Positions 52,824-60,591 of a stretch of DNA of 64,000 nucleotides are shown here, piece by piece (positions within the stretch are counted from its first letter, which is position 1; each line of letters starts with the position of its first letter). This DNA is from Wagnerdoeblera intermedia (GTDB lineage: Bacteria > Pseudomonadota > Alphaproteobacteria > Rhodobacterales > Rhodobacteraceae), in the NCBI RefSeq assembly GCF_042647465.1, contig NZ_JBHRVN010000004.1. One strand, 5' to 3'. Under the pieces are notes generated by a model that had not been told where the DNA came from, did not search any database, and was given only the letters and a program-made list of their open reading frames with translations. A program made the position numbers and the translations under genes.

Positions 52824-53753
52824 TCATGCGACGGCAGCGGTAATCGGCGTTCCGAGGGCTGTGAAGCGGTTAAGGATAGCGACGCGAACTTGAACCTCAG
52901 CGACTTGCCTGTCGAAGGCTTTCGCCATGAGGCGCTGCCCGAGTTGCTTGATACAGTTCATCTTAGTTTCCACACGGCTACGGCGATGATAGCGGCTCCA
53001 GTTTCGCCAAATGGATCGACCCAGCCGTTTGCATGTTCGCAAGGCTTCATTACGCGCTTTTGCGCCATCACTGGATGGTTTCCAGAAGCGAGCATTCCTG
53101 CGCGGCGGAATAACTGCCGTGGCCCCTCTGGCGGCGATGGCATCGTGACAGGCGCGCGTATCGAATGCTCCATCCGCGGTCACGCTGGAGATGCTGTCAC
53201 TGGGATCAATTTGATCTAACAGTTCCGGCAGGATCGGCGCGTCGCCAATGGCACTCGACGTGACCTCAACGGCACGGATCTCCAGCGTTTCCTCATCAAT
53301 CGCGATATGGATCTTGCGCCAGACCCTGCGCTTGGAGCCGCCATGTTTGCGGCGCTGCCACTCACCTTCACCCTCTGCTTTGATCCCTGTGCTGTCGATC
53401 AAAAGATGAAGGTTCTCCCTGCGACGGTAAGGGATTGCGACGTTCAATGTCTTCTGGCGGCGGCTGAGAGTGCTGAAGTCAGGCACCGACCACGGCAAAC
53501 CGGAAAGATTTAGCAGGCTTTCCATGAAACCCGTGGCCTGTCGCAAAGGGAGGCCGAAGAGAACCTTCAGCGTTAAGCAGGCTTGAATGGCGGCGTCACT
53601 ATACGCTTGCTGGCGGCCACGTTTGCCGGACGGTCGAGCTTCCCACTCCATGTCCGCATCAAGCCAGACGGTCAGCGAACCTCGTTGCTTCAGGGACTGG
53701 TTGTAAGCACGCAAGTTGCTCGTCTTGTAACGGGGCTTCGATGGATAAGTCAT
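52824..53753 (-). CDS. IS5 family transposase, IS903 group
   Basis: The 309-residue DDE transposase matches the IS903 plan: RAYNQSLKQRGSLTVWLDADMEWEA at the start, PLRQATGFMESLLNLSGLPWSVPDFSTLSRR, then LHLLIDSTGIKAEGEGEWQRRKHG (first Asp), SSVTADGAFDTRACHDAI (second Asp) and SRVETKMNCIKQLG (Glu). It starts at ATG 53753 and is intact. Its C-terminal quarter is duplicated in inverted orientation at 53814-54064. It is embedded in the spacer and left arm of the large inverted repeat. Confidence 0.95.
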   Translation of the reverse strand: MTYPSKPRYKTSNLRAYNQSLKQRGSLTVWLDADMEWEARPSGKRGRQQAYSDAAIQACLTLKVLFGLPLRQATGFMESLLNLSGLPWSVPDFSTLSRRQKTLNVAIPYRRRENLHLLIDSTGIKAEGEGEWQRRKHGGSKRRVWRKIHIAIDEETLEIRAVEVTSSAIGDAPILPELLDQIDPSDSISSVTADGAFDTRACHDAIAARGATAVIPPRRNARFWKPSSDGAKARNEALRTCKRLGRSIWRNWSRYHRRSRVETKMNCIKQLGQRLMAKAFDRQVAEVQVRVAILNRFTALGTPITAAVA

Positions 53754-53813
53754 GCCAAACGCTTAGCACGACCCGGCAACATCATGAATCCCAATCGATT
53801 TACGCAACAGCGC

Positions 53814-54112
53814 CCAGTGATGGCGCAAAAGCGCGTAATGAAGCCTTGCGAACATGCAAACGGCTGGGTCGATCCATTTGGCGAAACTGGAGCCGCTATC
53901 ATCGCCGTAGCCGTGTGGAAACTAAGATGAACTGTATCAAGCAACTCGGGCAGCGCCTCATGGCGAAAGCCTTCGACAGGCAAGTCGCTGAGGTTCAAGT
54001 TCGCGTCGCTATCCTTAACCGCTTCACAGCCCTCGGAACGCCGATTACCGCTGCCGTCGCATGACTTCACGGGGGAAAGGGGCTGTTCACCCAAAAGTCG
54101 ATTTACGCAACA
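53814..54112 (+). pseudogene. Truncated IS903-like copy B (3' quarter of the transposase)
   Basis: This segment is the reverse complement of 52775-53074 and encodes the last roughly 83 residues of the IS903-type transposase, from SDGAKARNEALRTCKRLG to the stop at 54064. It begins exactly where the terminal repeat of copy A ends. The 5' three-quarters are missing, so it is inactive. The outer tip of its terminal repeat, GCGCC, is at 55467-55471 beyond the nested IS1111-type copy. Confidence 0.9.
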
Positions 54113-55464
54113 TGTATAACCGCCCCTTGCGCAAGAGGGTATTTTGGATCTTTTTGGCGCGTTGTCGGGTGCTGACATGTATCCGGCCTTAGATGCGGCC
54201 ATCTCATGCCGCGGGCCACTATGGTGTTCGCAGATCAGGTCCAAATCAAAGCCGCGTGCGCCTTGGCACGTGTTGCGCAACTGGTTCTCCTGATCCTGTC
54301 TCACGACCGTATCGCCAAACGTCTCCTTGCCCTCTTCCGCTCCGACGTCTCTCGACCTGACGGATTATGCCGCCACGGCCGGAGCCTTGTAGACGCCACC
54401 GTGGGCCATCAGGGCCCATACGATCCGCGCCATCTTGTTGGCCAGTGCGACCCGCACCAGCATAGTGGGCTTGCGGCCGAGCATATCGCGCAGCCATGTT
54501 CCGTGCTTTGCGCCAGCATGCACGTTACGTTTGATGATCACGCTGTTGGCGCCGATGATCAGCAAGCGTCGCAGCGATCTCTCACCCATCTTGGTAGTCG
54601 CCCCCAGGCGTTGTTTGCCGCCCGTTGAATGTTGTCGGGGGACGAGGCCTAACCATGCCGCAAAATCCCGGCCTTTGCGGAAGGTCTCGGCCGCTGGTGC
54701 CAGTGTTGCAAATGCCGTGGCGATTAGCGGCCCGATGCCGGGGATCGTCATCAGCCGCCTGGCCAGATCATTTTCCTTCGCACGGCGCGCGATCTCCGCA
54801 TCAAGCTTCGTGATCTCAGTCTCCAGATGGCGAAGTGACAGTATCAGAACCTGCAGCGTCACCATTGCCTCGGAAGGCAGCCCGCAAGTCGGATCCTCGA
54901 CAATCCTGATCAGCTTCTGGACGTTGGATGGGCCCTGCGGCACGACCAGACCGAATTCCGTCAGGTGGCCACGAAACGCGTTGATGAGCTGGGTGCGCTG
55001 ACGGATCAGCACTTCTCGGACCCGAAAGACCATGGCTGACCCTTGTGTCCGTTCGCTCTTCACCGGCACGAAGCGCATCGTCGGCCGTTGGGCCGCTTCG
55101 CAAATCGCTTCGGCATCGGCGGCATCATTTTTTTGCCGCTTCACGAAGGGCTTCACATAGGCCGGCGGGATCAGCCGCACGTCATGGCCCAGCTTGCCTA
55201 TCTCACGTCCCCAGAAGTGCGAGCCACCACAGGCTTCCATGGCGACAACACAAGGTGGAAGCGTCGAGAGAAAGACCAGAACCTGATCGCGCCGCAGCTT
55301 CTTACGCAGAACGGCTTTTCCAGACTGATCGGCACCGTGAAGCTGGAACACATTCTTTGCCAGATCCAGACCGATTGTTGTAATCTCCGACATGACCGCC
55401 TCCCTAATGGATTATAACGATCCCACCTTGGCACAAAGATGCCGTCGGGGGGCGGTTACAACAT
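54113..55464 (-). mobile_element. IS1111-type (IS110 family) element, copy B
   Basis: A 1352-base inverted copy of 51423-52774, again with TG (read on the minus strand) at both junctions (54111-54112 and 55465-55466) and the same subterminal repeats. It sits in the terminal repeat of truncated IS903-like copy B. The non-coding right end, with the guide-like segments, is conserved. Confidence 0.82.
54365..55393 (-). CDS. IS110/IS1111 family transposase (DEDD type), copy B
   Basis: The 342-residue protein has the same DEDD and Ser-containing C-terminal motifs as copy A and is intact. Visible differences include VFLSTLPPCVV, GGSHFWG, KSERTQGS, EFGLVVPQG, EDPTCGLPSEAMVTLQ, AKENDLARR, FRKGRDFA and LRDMLGRKP. 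The pattern shows two copies that diverged slightly after duplication. Nucleotide differences are scattered over the arm, so recent gene conversion has not made the copies identical. Confidence 0.95.
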   Translation of the reverse strand: MSEITTIGLDLAKNVFQLHGADQSGKAVLRKKLRRDQVLVFLSTLPPCVVAMEACGGSHFWGREIGKLGHDVRLIPPAYVKPFVKRQKNDAADAEAICEAAQRPTMRFVPVKSERTQGSAMVFRVREVLIRQRTQLINAFRGHLTEFGLVVPQGPSNVQKLIRIVEDPTCGLPSEAMVTLQVLILSLRHLETEITKLDAEIARRAKENDLARRLMTIPGIGPLIATAFATLAPAAETFRKGRDFAAWLGLVPRQHSTGGKQRLGATTKMGERSLRRLLIIGANSVIIKRNVHAGAKHGTWLRDMLGRKPTMLVRVALANKMARIVWALMAHGGVYKAPAVAA

Positions 55465-55492
55465 CAGCGCCGGTGGAAAGAGACGCTGGGCG

Positions 55493-55530
55493 TTCGGAGA
55501 CTGATCTCGCGCGGCCGGGAGGTCTCCGAA
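55493..55530. repeat. 9-base inverted repeat beside the IS island
   Basis: TTCGGAGAC (55493-55501) and GTCTCCGAA (55522-55530) are perfect complements with a 20-base spacer. It lies between the island and the tRNA-Ser terminator. The role is unknown; it has no T-run. Confidence 0.4.
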
Positions 55531-55568
55531 GGGCGGATGGCTCCTGCAAACCCCTTTGGCACATAAAG

Positions 55569-55590
55569 AAAAAGGCCCCGCGAGGGACCT
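55569..55590 (-). terminator. Terminator of the tRNA-Ser gene
   Basis: On the minus strand GGTCCC pairs with GGGGCC around TCGC (one G-T pair), followed by TTTTT at 55573-55569. It lies 25 bases after the tRNA 3' end. Confidence 0.75.
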
Positions 55591-55614
55591 GTTTTCGGGT
55601 TTGCAATGTGCAAG

Positions 55615-55704
55615 TGGCGGAGCGGAAGGGATTCGAACCCTCGAGACGGTTTCCCGCCTGCACCCTTAGCAGGGGTGTGCCTTCGACCACTCGGCCACCG
55701 CTCC
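55615..55704 (-). tRNA. tRNA-Ser (anticodon GCU)
   Basis: A 90-base class II tRNA on the minus strand. The acceptor stem GGAGCGG pairs with CCGCTCC. The D-arm is GCCGAGTGGTCGAAGGC, the anticodon arm is CACCC-CTGCTAA-GGGTG with anticodon GCT reading AGC/AGU, the variable arm is long (CGGGAAACCG-type), and the T-arm has GGTTCGAATCC. The discriminator G and CCA are encoded (CCA at 55617-55615). The gene is intact; the IS island ends 144 bases beyond its 3' end. Confidence 0.97.
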
Positions 55705-55774
55705 GCTGACCCGTATATGGAGGAGACGCGCCCTGAGCAAGAGGGAATTATCCTGTTCTCAGAAGAATTTGCAC

Positions 55775-57322
55775 TCAGGAGGAATTTTTCTCCTTTGCAT
55801 TCGCACGCATGGCACGGCGGTGGGCTTTGCGCGTGCGGCGCTGGTGCAGCCGCGCTTTCAGGCGGGACCAGCCTTTAAACAGGCCGCGCCGCCCGGGCGC
55901 CTCGAACATCTCATCGGGGCCATGGGGATCAAGGATCTCATTATCCGCCAGCCAGCCCTGAAAATCAGACAGCTCCGGCACCTCATAGGGCACAAGACTG
56001 CGGCCCGGGCCGCGAAGGGCCTCGATGGTTTCAATGAGCGAGCCGCGCAGCTGATACTCCGCAGCCACCCGCCCGGCCGGGACGCCCAGGTGCTCCCCCA
56101 GAAGGCGGGCGCGCAGGTCGGGAACCATCTCTGAGATCCCCCGCCCCGGCGAAATATCATCGCATAAAATCACATCGCATTCGCTGTCGAGACGCATGGA
56201 ACGGTTGTTGATATTGGAGGAGCCGACCCGCAGGCAGTTATCATCCACGATCATCAGCTTGGAGTGCACATAGATCTCTTTGCCGCCCTCGGTGCGCGGA
56301 TGATAGATCCGGAACCTGCCGCGATGATCGATCCGGTTCAACGCGGAGACCAGCCTCGCACGGGCAGTGTCCATGGCCATAGGCTCCAGCCAGCCTTCGG
56401 AACTGTGGGGCGCAATCAGCACCACCTCGGGCGGATCCTCCTCCATCAGGCGCTCAGCGAGGGCATGGGCGAAGCGGCGCGAGGCGAAATACTGCGATTC
56501 CGCGAAGATCACCCGGCGGGCCCGCGCGATCATGGCCAGTGAGACGGCCTCCACCTCATGGGCGGGAGTGACGCCCGACATCTTGGGGATGGTGCGGGCA
56601 ATCGCCAGCTGCACATCGGTCAGCTCCGGCTCCAGAAACTCAGGCCAGATCTCAGTCTCGGGGCGCACAGGGGTGAGAAGATCGCCGCTCGCCCGCTGCC
56701 AGCGCTCGCGGGCAAGCTCTCCCATGGCTCTTGCGGCCGGGCCGTCAAAAACCGTCGCGCTGTCGTGCCAGGGATCATGCGGGCGGCCACCGGGGCTGAC
56801 CCGGCGCGGATCGTCATCCAGATGCTCCGGCGTGTCCCAGCGGTTCAGCGTCATATCGATGCCGCCGCAAAAAGCCAGGGAGTCATCTATCACCACGATC
56901 TTCTGGTGATGCGATCCGGCAAAGGGATGCGCCGCATCAAGCCTGAGTGTGATTTGCGGATGAGCTTTCCAGCGCAGCACCGTCAGCAGTGTGTTCCCGC
57001 GAAAGAGCGATCTCAGCGCGCCGGTGTCCCACCGCAGAACCCGCACCTCCAGCCCCGGAGTGCGGTCGGCCAGCCAGAGGATGAAATCCCCCAAAGTCGC
57101 GGGTCCGGTCTGCCCCTCAGGGCCGCCAAGCTCAAGCCTCGCGTCAAAGTCCCAGCCGATCAGGAAAATCGAATGTTTCGCCTTCAGCATGGCCGCCCGC
57201 ACCGCGCCGAAGTAATCTGCCGCATCAATCAGCACCCGAAACCGCTGCGCCTTTGCGATCTGCCAGCAGCTCTCTCCCGGCGTAAGCCAGGACGCGGGCT
57301 GCAGGGGACGATCAAACGACAT
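55775..57322 (-). CDS. Phospholipase D-family protein
   Basis: The 515-residue protein has two HKD motifs: SHHQKIVVIDDSLAFCGGID in the first half and VHSKLMIVDDNCLRVGSSNINNRSM in the second, each with the His-x-Lys-x4-Asp residues. Before the first, FLIGWDFDARLELG and the LxWDTGALRSL region fit bacterial PLD-like enzymes. No signal peptide is visible. The C-terminus is very basic (RLKARLHQRRTRKAHRRAM). I chose ATG 57322; the frame stays open upstream to 57583, but that part is Arg/Pro/Gly-rich and lacks support. It may hydrolyse phospholipids or make cardiolipin-like lipids. Confidence 0.85.
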   Translation of the reverse strand: MSFDRPLQPASWLTPGESCWQIAKAQRFRVLIDAADYFGAVRAAMLKAKHSIFLIGWDFDARLELGGPEGQTGPATLGDFILWLADRTPGLEVRVLRWDTGALRSLFRGNTLLTVLRWKAHPQITLRLDAAHPFAGSHHQKIVVIDDSLAFCGGIDMTLNRWDTPEHLDDDPRRVSPGGRPHDPWHDSATVFDGPAARAMGELARERWQRASGDLLTPVRPETEIWPEFLEPELTDVQLAIARTIPKMSGVTPAHEVEAVSLAMIARARRVIFAESQYFASRRFAHALAERLMEEDPPEVVLIAPHSSEGWLEPMAMDTARARLVSALNRIDHRGRFRIYHPRTEGGKEIYVHSKLMIVDDNCLRVGSSNINNRSMRLDSECDVILCDDISPGRGISEMVPDLRARLLGEHLGVPAGRVAAEYQLRGSLIETIEALRGPGRSLVPYEVPELSDFQGWLADNEILDPHGPDEMFEAPGRRGLFKGWSRLKARLHQRRTRKAHRRAMRANAKEKNSS

Positions 57323-57666
57323 CTTCGCCTCAAAGACTTGGGCCTGGTCAGACCGGTGAAGCCGGACCAGGGGTGGCGGGGCCAACGACGGACGGAGGAG
57401 CCCCCCGGGCCGGCAGGCGCGGCAGGTGGCGTCCCCGGGCACGGTGCGGCTAATCCGCACCGGCCTGGAGAGAGAAACGCCGATTTGCCCGCTGAGGTTC
57501 CTGCCCCCCCTGCCCTCTCCTGCTGCCCTCCTGTTGCGGCCCTGCCACGCCCTGGCGAGAGGCAGCCCGCGCCCCGGAACCACCGCGCGGACAGCGGGTT
57601 AACGCCAGGGTTGCTGAGCGACGGTGGCCCTTGGTTTGAAAGATTGACTTTAAAGCGGAGGTTCGC
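57323..57666. other. Divergent intergenic region between PLD and GlsB-like genes
   Basis: These 344 bases contain an inverted repeat CCTGGTC/GACCAGG (57343-57349 and 57365-57371) in the leader of the phospholipase gene, a G+C-rich middle without coding signal, and a possible stress-type promoter at 57576-57600. GCGGAGG is the ribosome site of the GlsB-like gene. Confidence 0.45.
57576..57600 (+). promoter_or_regulatory. Possible ECF-sigma promoter for the GlsB-like gene
   Basis: GGAAC (57576-57580) is followed after exactly 17 bases by GTT (57598-57600), the spacing of stress-type ECF (EcfG/RpoE-like) promoters. The start codon is 67 bases downstream. The base before GTT is G rather than the C of the EcfG consensus, so the match is imperfect. 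Confidence 0.35.
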
Positions 57667-57927
57667 ATGGACGAAACATCAGTGGGCTGGATTGCAGCCA
57701 TCATCATCGGGGGTCTTGCCGGCTGGATTGCCTCGGCGGTGATGAACTCCAACACCGGCGTTTTCCTGAATATCATCCTCGGCATTATCGGTGCCGCCAT
57801 CGCCAGCTTCCTCTTTGGCCTGCTTGGCGTCAGCTTCGGTGGCTGGATCGGCTATCTGGTGGCAGGCGTCGTCGGCGCCTGCATCCTGATCTGGGGCTCG
57901 CGCGCGGTGAGCTCAAAGGGCCGCTGA
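57667..57927 (+). CDS. GlsB/YeaQ/YmgE family stress response membrane protein
   Basis: An 86-residue protein of three hydrophobic helices with Gly-rich turns: VGWIAAIIIGGLAGWIASAVM, VFLNIILGIIGAAIASFLFGLLG and WIGYLVAGVVGACILIWGSRAV. This is the transglycosylase-associated (GlsB/YeaQ/YmgE) family, small inner-membrane proteins induced by general stress. The complete family length is present. GCGGAGG precedes the ATG. An intrinsic terminator follows, so it is monocistronic. Confidence 0.92.
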   Translation: MDETSVGWIAAIIIGGLAGWIASAVMNSNTGVFLNIILGIIGAAIASFLFGLLGVSFGGWIGYLVAGVVGACILIWGSRAVSSKGR

Positions 57928-57949
57928 TTTCGGCGCAGCCTTCGTCACG

Positions 57950-57983
57950 ACACCCCGGCCCTCAGCAGAGCCGGGGTGTTTTG
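57950..57983 (+). terminator. Intrinsic terminator of the GlsB-like gene
   Basis: ACACCCCGGC (57950-57959) pairs with GCCGGGGTGT (57970-57979), followed by TTT. Confidence 0.82.
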
Positions 57984-58252
57984 CTTTCCACACAGCGCTG
58001 CCCTTCCCCTCGCCGGACCCGGCCCCGCCTGAGAGGCTGCCTCCGCAGCCACTGGGCCTTCCCCTCCTCTTGACCCGGGGCTCCGGAGGCTCCACCTTAG
58101 AGCCATGACAGAGGAAAGCTTACCCCCCTTCCGCCGCGGCGTTCCGCTCTGAAACCGGCCCTTTGCCGGTTTGTCTGTCGTTAACCTTTTCATGCAATCA
58201 TCACCAGGGGCCGGTTCTGCCTTCGCAGCCGCCCCGCCTACGGAGCAAACCC

Positions 58253-58642
58253 ATGTCTCAGATGCCGCACCCTCCGCCGATCCTGATCGACGCTGACAAA
58301 CTTGCCTTCTACGAATCCCTCGCTGAGGGGCTTGAAACCCGTTTCCCCGATCTTGCAGAACGTTTTCTGGAAGAGCTGTCGCGCGCTGAGATCCGACCCG
58401 CTGGCAACCTGCCCGCCGATGTCGTCGATCTGGGCCGGCAGGTCACCTATGTCGATGAAACCACCGGACGCGAGCAGACTGTGACCCTCGTGCGCCCGGA
58501 AGAGGCCGACATCACCTCGGGCCGCGCTGCGGTCAATACGCCCGTGGGCATCGCCCTGCTGGGTCTGCGCAAGGGCGCAAGCTTTAACTGGCAGGCCCGC
58601 GACGGCCGCGACCATCAGCTGAAGATTCTGTCCGTCAGCTGA
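58253..58642 (+). CDS. Rnk/GreA C-domain-like protein
   Basis: A 129-residue protein with a short N-terminal helical part (LIDADKLAFYESLAEGLETR) and the GreA/GreB-type C-terminal domain: DVVDLGRQVTYVDETTGREQTVTLVRPEEADITSGRAAVNTPVGIALLGLRKGASFNW, as in Rnk (regulator of nucleoside diphosphate kinase). Rnk binds RNA polymerase near the secondary channel without cleavage activity. I chose ATG 58253; an upstream in-frame start at 58163 adds an unlikely Cys/Pro-rich segment. It converges with typA, with a hairpin in between. Confidence 0.82.
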   Translation: MSQMPHPPPILIDADKLAFYESLAEGLETRFPDLAERFLEELSRAEIRPAGNLPADVVDLGRQVTYVDETTGREQTVTLVRPEEADITSGRAAVNTPVGIALLGLRKGASFNWQARDGRDHQLKILSVS

Positions 58643-58656
58643 GCGGCAGAATGGCA

Positions 58657-58680
58657 AACGCCGCCCCGAAGGGCGGCGTT
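58657..58680. terminator. Hairpin between the Rnk-like gene and typA
   Basis: AACGCCGCC (58657-58665) pairs with GGCGGCGTT (58672-58680) around CCGAAG. It serves the convergent genes on both sides. Confidence 0.75.
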
Positions 58681-58691
58681 CACGTTTCAGA

Positions 58692-60512
58692 TCAGTTGTC
58701 GACGCGCGACTGACGCTTACGCTCATGGGGATCGAGGTAGCGTTTACGCAGACGAATGACCTTCGGGGTCACTTCGACCAGTTCATCGTCATCGATGTAA
58801 GCGATCGATTCTTCGAGCGACATACGCACCGGGGTGGTCAGGCGGACCGCTTCATCCGTGCCCGAGGCGCGAACGTTGGTCAGCTTTTTACCCTTCAGCG
58901 GGTTCACTTCGAGGTCGTTCTCACGCGAGTGCTCGCCGATGATCATACCTTCGTACACAGCTTCCTGCGCACCGATGAACATCTTGCCGCGATCTTCCAG
59001 GTTCCACAGCGCATAAGCGACCGAGATCCCGTTATCCATCGAAACAAGAACGCCCTGACGGCGGCCCTGCATCGGGCCCTTATGCGGTGCCCAGCCGTGG
59101 AAGATACGGTTCAGAACGCCCGAGCCGCGGGTGTCGGTCATGAACTGGCCCTGATAGCCGATCAGACCACGCGACGGCACATGCGCGATGATGCGGGTTT
59201 TACCCACACCTGCGGGGCGCATCTCAACCAGATCACCCTTGCGATCGCCGGTCAGCTTTTCGATGACCGCGCCCGAGTATTCATCATCCACGTCGATGGT
59301 GACTTCTTCGATCGGCTCCATGCGGACGCCGTCCTCTTCGCGCATAATCACGCGCGGACGCGAGATCGACAGCTCGAAGCCTTCGCGACGCATGTTCTCG
59401 ATCAGAACGCCCATCTGAAGTTCGCCACGGCCCGAAACGATAAACGCCTCACCACCGGGGGTGTCCTCGATTTTGATCGCGACGTTCGATTCGGCTTCTT
59501 TGAACAGACGCTCGCGGATGATGCGCGACTGCACTTTGGTGCCGTCACGACCTGCCAGCGGCGAATCATTGATGCCGAAGGTAACCGAGATGGTCGGCGG
59601 GTCGATCGGCTGGGCCGGAAGCGGCACATCAACCGAGAGATCGCAGAGCGTATCGGCCACGGTCGCCTTGGTCATGCCTGCCAGGGTGACGATGTCACCG
59701 GCCACAGCCTCGTCGATCGGGGTCAGGGTCAGACCGCGATAGGCCAGGATTTTGGTGACGCGGAACTGCTCAATGCGCTCGCCTTCACGGGTGAGGGCTT
59801 TCAGCTGTGCGCCAACCTGGATGGTGCCCGATTCCACGCGGCCTGCCAGCAGGCGGCCGAGGAAGTTGTCGGCAGCCAGCGTGGTCGCCAGCATACGGAA
59901 GGGCTCAGCGGCGGCGGCCTGCTGCTTCGGTGCCGGAACATGGCTCAGCACCAGATCAAACAGCGAGGTCAGGTCTTTGCGCGGACCGTCGAGGACCGGA
60001 TCGGCCCAGCCAGCGCGGCCCGATGCATAAAGCACAGGGAAATCAAGCTGTTCGTCGGTCGCGTCCAGGTTCGCAAAGAGGTCGAACACCTCGTTGAGAA
60101 CGCGGTCCGGCTCACCGTCGGCTTTATCGACTTTGTTGACGACAACGATCGGGCGCAGGCCGAGTGCCAGCGCCTTCGAGGTCACGAATTTCGTCTGCGG
60201 CATCGGGCCTTCGGCCGAGTCCACCAGCAGAACGACACCGTCGACCATGCTCAGAATACGTTCAACTTCGCCACCAAAGTCGGCGTGGCCGGGGGTGTCG
60301 ACGATGTTGAAACGGGTGCCTTTGTAATCGACCGAAGTGGCCTTCGCGAGAATGGTGATCCCGCGCTCGCGCTCGATGTCGTTGCTGTCCATGACGCGCT
60401 CACCAACCGCCTGGTTTTCGCGGTAGGTGCCGGCCTGTTTCAGCAACTCGTCGACCAGCGTGGTTTTGCCGTGGTCAACGTGCGCGATGATCGCGATATT
60501 GCGAATGTCCAT
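58692..60512 (-). CDS. typA: Ribosome-associated GTPase TypA/BipA
   Basis: TypA is a ribosome-binding translational GTPase needed for assembly and stress growth. The 606-residue protein has G1 AHVDHGKTTLVDELL, the switch ERERGITILAKATSVDY, G3 VDTPGHADFGGEVERIL and G4 VVNKVDKADG. TypA-specific motifs follow: GRGELQMGVLIENMRREGFELSISRPRVI, PSRGLIGYQGQFMTDTRGSG and the C-terminal domain ending LDPHERKRQSR. I chose ATG 60512 (MDIRNIAIIAHVDHG) over 60542. A very long open frame on the opposite strand (58725-60515) is a shadow. Confidence 0.97.
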   Translation of the reverse strand: MDIRNIAIIAHVDHGKTTLVDELLKQAGTYRENQAVGERVMDSNDIERERGITILAKATSVDYKGTRFNIVDTPGHADFGGEVERILSMVDGVVLLVDSAEGPMPQTKFVTSKALALGLRPIVVVNKVDKADGEPDRVLNEVFDLFANLDATDEQLDFPVLYASGRAGWADPVLDGPRKDLTSLFDLVLSHVPAPKQQAAAAEPFRMLATTLAADNFLGRLLAGRVESGTIQVGAQLKALTREGERIEQFRVTKILAYRGLTLTPIDEAVAGDIVTLAGMTKATVADTLCDLSVDVPLPAQPIDPPTISVTFGINDSPLAGRDGTKVQSRIIRERLFKEAESNVAIKIEDTPGGEAFIVSGRGELQMGVLIENMRREGFELSISRPRVIMREEDGVRMEPIEEVTIDVDDEYSGAVIEKLTGDRKGDLVEMRPAGVGKTRIIAHVPSRGLIGYQGQFMTDTRGSGVLNRIFHGWAPHKGPMQGRRQGVLVSMDNGISVAYALWNLEDRGKMFIGAQEAVYEGMIIGEHSRENDLEVNPLKGKKLTNVRASGTDEAVRLTTPVRMSLEESIAYIDDDELVEVTPKVIRLRKRYLDPHERKRQSRVDN

Positions 60513-60591
60513 TGAATTTCCCTGGATGCTGCGCCGCCGCACATACAGGAACGGGGCGCAAATGACTAGCCTGGACGGTGACGCAGGGGAT

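Larger units (their letters stand above)
51416..53074 (+). repeat. Left arm of the 1.66-kb inverted repeat
   Basis: This 1659-base arm is the near-exact reverse complement of 53814-55471 (1658 bases). It contains an IS1111-type element and the 3' part of an IS903-like element. Differences are scattered substitutions and one C in a poly-C run (52811-52816). Confidence 0.9.
51416..53814 (-). mobile_element. IS903-like (IS5 family) element, copy A, carrying a nested IS1111-type element
   Basis: The inner right terminus reads, on the minus strand, GGCGCTGTTGCGTAAATCGA (53814 to 53795). The opposite terminus has the same sequence split in two: GGCGC plus TG at 51416-51422, then TGTTGCGTAAATCGA at 52775-52789, with an IS1111-type element between. 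Without the insert the IS903-like unit is about 1.05 kb, normal for the group. Its transposase lies at 52824-53753. No 9-base target duplication is seen at the ends, consistent with rearrangement after insertion. Confidence 0.8.
53814..55471 (-). repeat. Right arm of the 1.66-kb inverted repeat
   Basis: The near-exact inverted copy of 51416-53074, separated from it by 739 bases (53075-53813). Confidence 0.9.

Noticed and set aside
53583..54304. Extra small proteins inside the IS island
   Set aside because: These frames are either antisense to the IS903-type transposase or read through the junction of the two IS copies. They are by-products of the inverted duplication.
51400..55500. A composite transposon carrying cargo genes
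   Set aside because: The two inverted IS copies enclose only IS903-like transposase sequence; no passenger gene is present.
58725..60515. A nearly 600-codon open frame on the plus strand opposite typA
   Set aside because: It mirrors typA codons in a G+C-rich genome, matches no family and lacks a plausible start. typA on the minus strand has all its GTPase motifs.
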